DNA from: Vulcanimicrobiota bacterium
GTDB lineage: Bacteria > Vulcanimicrobiota > Vulcanimicrobiia > Vulcanimicrobiales > Vulcanimicrobiaceae
Assembly (NCBI GenBank): GCA_003140215.1
Contig: PLJL01000004.1
Span: 2,310,863-2,366,853, forward strand
Length of the DNA: 55,991 bases
Direction of reading: 5' to 3'
In this document: positions 54,198 through 55,991 of the stretch, piece by piece
Layout: each line of letters starts with the position of its first letter
Position numbering within the stretch: position 1 is the stretch's first letter
Translations under genes and position numbers: made by a program
Notes under the pieces: generated by a model
Database searches by the model: none
Told to the model about the DNA's origin: nothing
Seen by the model: only the letters and a program-made list of their open reading frames with translations

Positions 54198-54875
54198 ATG
54201 CCGTATCTGCGACTGTCCTCGCTCCCGCTCGACGCCCAGACGAAGCGCCACCTGGCGGACGAGCTGACCGCGACCGTGCTCGACATCTTGCCCGATGGGA
54301 ACCCGGAGTGGACCAGCGTCCACTTCACGCCTTTCCAGCCCGATGAGTTCGCGATCGCCGGCCGGCTGGTCTCCGACGGTGGGATCGCCGACACGCACCT
54401 GGAGATCAGCGCCCCCGGGGTCGACGAGAAGCGCTGGTTCGCGCTGCGCAACCGTCTCACCGACGTCGTGGTCGAGGCCCTCTGCATCCCCGACAGCGAG
54501 CGCTGGCACGTCAACGTGAAGCTCAACGGGTACGACCCGCACACCTACGCCGTCGCCGGCAACGCCGCCGACGAGCTCGATTTCGGCGACGGTACCGCCG
54601 GCCGCGTCCCGCCCAACGACGTCTTCATCGGCGAGGGGCTGCGCGAAGGCGGCGGCCGATCCGGCAACGTCGCCGGCGGCATCGGGCGCACGACGGTGGT
54701 CCTGGGCTTCACGCTCGGGGCATATCTGGGCTACCGATGGCTGACGGAGCGTCTGCGCGGCGACGCCTCGGTCGACGCGGCGCCGCCGGTCGATACGGCG
54801 GGTGCTCCCGACGGCGCGCACACGATGCCGGCCGAATCGCCCTCGCCCGAATCGGCGCCGGCGCGCGAATACTAA
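54198..54875 (+). CDS. Tautomerase-like protein with C-terminal membrane helix
   Basis: A 225-residue protein. MPYLRLSSLPLDAQTKRHLADEL resembles the tautomerase superfamily, in which Pro2 becomes the catalytic N-terminal proline after Met removal. Residues 1-120 form a doubled beta-alpha-beta unit; then a Gly/Asp linker, a transmembrane stretch (TTVVLGFTLGAYLGYRWL, about 165-185) and a Pro/Ser-rich tail. The C-terminal anchor is unusual for this family. It is followed by a shared terminator with the rRNA operon. Confidence 0.6.
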   Translation: MPYLRLSSLPLDAQTKRHLADELTATVLDILPDGNPEWTSVHFTPFQPDEFAIAGRLVSDGGIADTHLEISAPGVDEKRWFALRNRLTDVVVEALCIPDSERWHVNVKLNGYDPHTYAVAGNAADELDFGDGTAGRVPPNDVFIGEGLREGGGRSGNVAGGIGRTTVVLGFTLGAYLGYRWLTERLRGDASVDAAPPVDTAGAPDGAHTMPAESPSPESAPAREY

Positions 54876-54897
54876 GCGTCGCCGCCTCTGACCAAAA

Positions 54898-54938
54898 CGA
54901 AGAGCCCGCTCGGTCATCGCTGACCGGCGGGCTCTTCG
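54898..54938. terminator. Bidirectional terminator (tautomerase-like gene and rRNA operon)
   Basis: A long near-perfect hairpin: CGAAGAGCCCGC / GCGGGCTCTTCG outside, CGGTCA / TGACCG inside a TCGC loop, with one bulged T. T-rich or A-rich flanks on both sides allow either direction. It lies just past 5S rRNA. Confidence 0.8.
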
Positions 54939-54948
54939 CTTGAGATTA

Positions 54949-55065
<117 letters not shown>

Positions 55066-55176
55066 ACTTGATCCGCACCGCGACGCCGAGCCTGAGCTCG
55101 AGGCAAGTCGCGGGCGAAAGCTGCACAGAGAAGAACTTCCATGGACCAAACGATTGCGTTCGTTGTTGTCAGCGTA

Positions 55177-55991
<815 letters not shown>

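Overview
The window is high-GC bacterial chromosome, densely packed, with many GTG and TTG starts and 4-base start/stop overlaps. It looks like a free-living diderm-type heterotroph. The gene set (ftsQ/ftsA/ftsZ directly behind a dnaE-hisZ-hisG-hisD string, short HisG with HisZ, a non-classical SdhA-SdhB-SdhE complex, many small secreted proteins) does not match a well-known model genus. A deep-branching phylum such as Eremiobacterota (WPS-2) is my best guess, but this is inference and no taxonomic marker was searched. There is no phage, insertion sequence, CRISPR array or plasmid gene; the mobile elements seen are a group I intron and a short dispersed repeat.

Left part (1-16.6 kb): rpmF (cut by the window edge) and yceD; a muramidase-like gene with two small helical proteins; tRNA-Ile; three tandem paralogous secreted proteins; two S9 prolyl oligopeptidases; tRNA-Ala(TGC); small secreted proteins; a glycosyltransferase/FAD oxidoreductase pair; a hydrolase/HAD pair; tRNA-Ala(GGC); a PEBP lipoprotein; the RNase P RNA gene (rnpB), which fills what otherwise looks like a gene-free gap; and a DUF1858 protein.

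Middle (16.6-32.5 kb): DUF2203 and rapZ start back to back on the palindrome CATATG. rapZ is followed by yvcK. Then come glycerate kinase, small lipoproteins, a two-gene transsulfuration unit (cystathionine beta-synthase and a gamma-synthase/lyase) and an esterase. Next is a 4.1-kb single reading frame joining a 12-helix APC permease to an extracytoplasmic GH35-like glycosidase. tRNA-Leu(CAA) follows, whose 3' end abuts the start codon of a methyltransferase. FmdB-type and SRPBCC genes close the block.

Right part (32.5-56 kb): an M20 amidohydrolase, then a minus-strand block read as dnaE > hisZ > hisG > echA-like > hisD > HAD > ftsQ (every junction overlaps by 4 bases) > ftsA > ftsZ > terminator. 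This puts replication, histidine synthesis and cell division in one transcription direction. Two unknown membrane or secreted genes follow, then sdhA-sdhB-sdhE, two tiny convergent genes sharing one CTAG as both stop codons, thpR, a homogentisate dioxygenase-like gene, a ThrE/YjjB fragment, a membrane-anchored tautomerase-like gene, and the 3' end of an rRNA operon (5S and partial 23S, minus strand).

The strongest discoveries are the 281-base ORF-less group I intron inside the 23S rRNA peptidyl-transferase domain (exon junction, U.G wobble P1, R and S core elements and GNRA-capped hairpins are all visible), the permease-glycosidase fusion with a non-canonical acid/base position, the tRNA/start-codon abutment, and the dispersed CCTGAGCYTGTCGAAGG element found in intergenic DNA, inside rnpB and inside a coding sequence.
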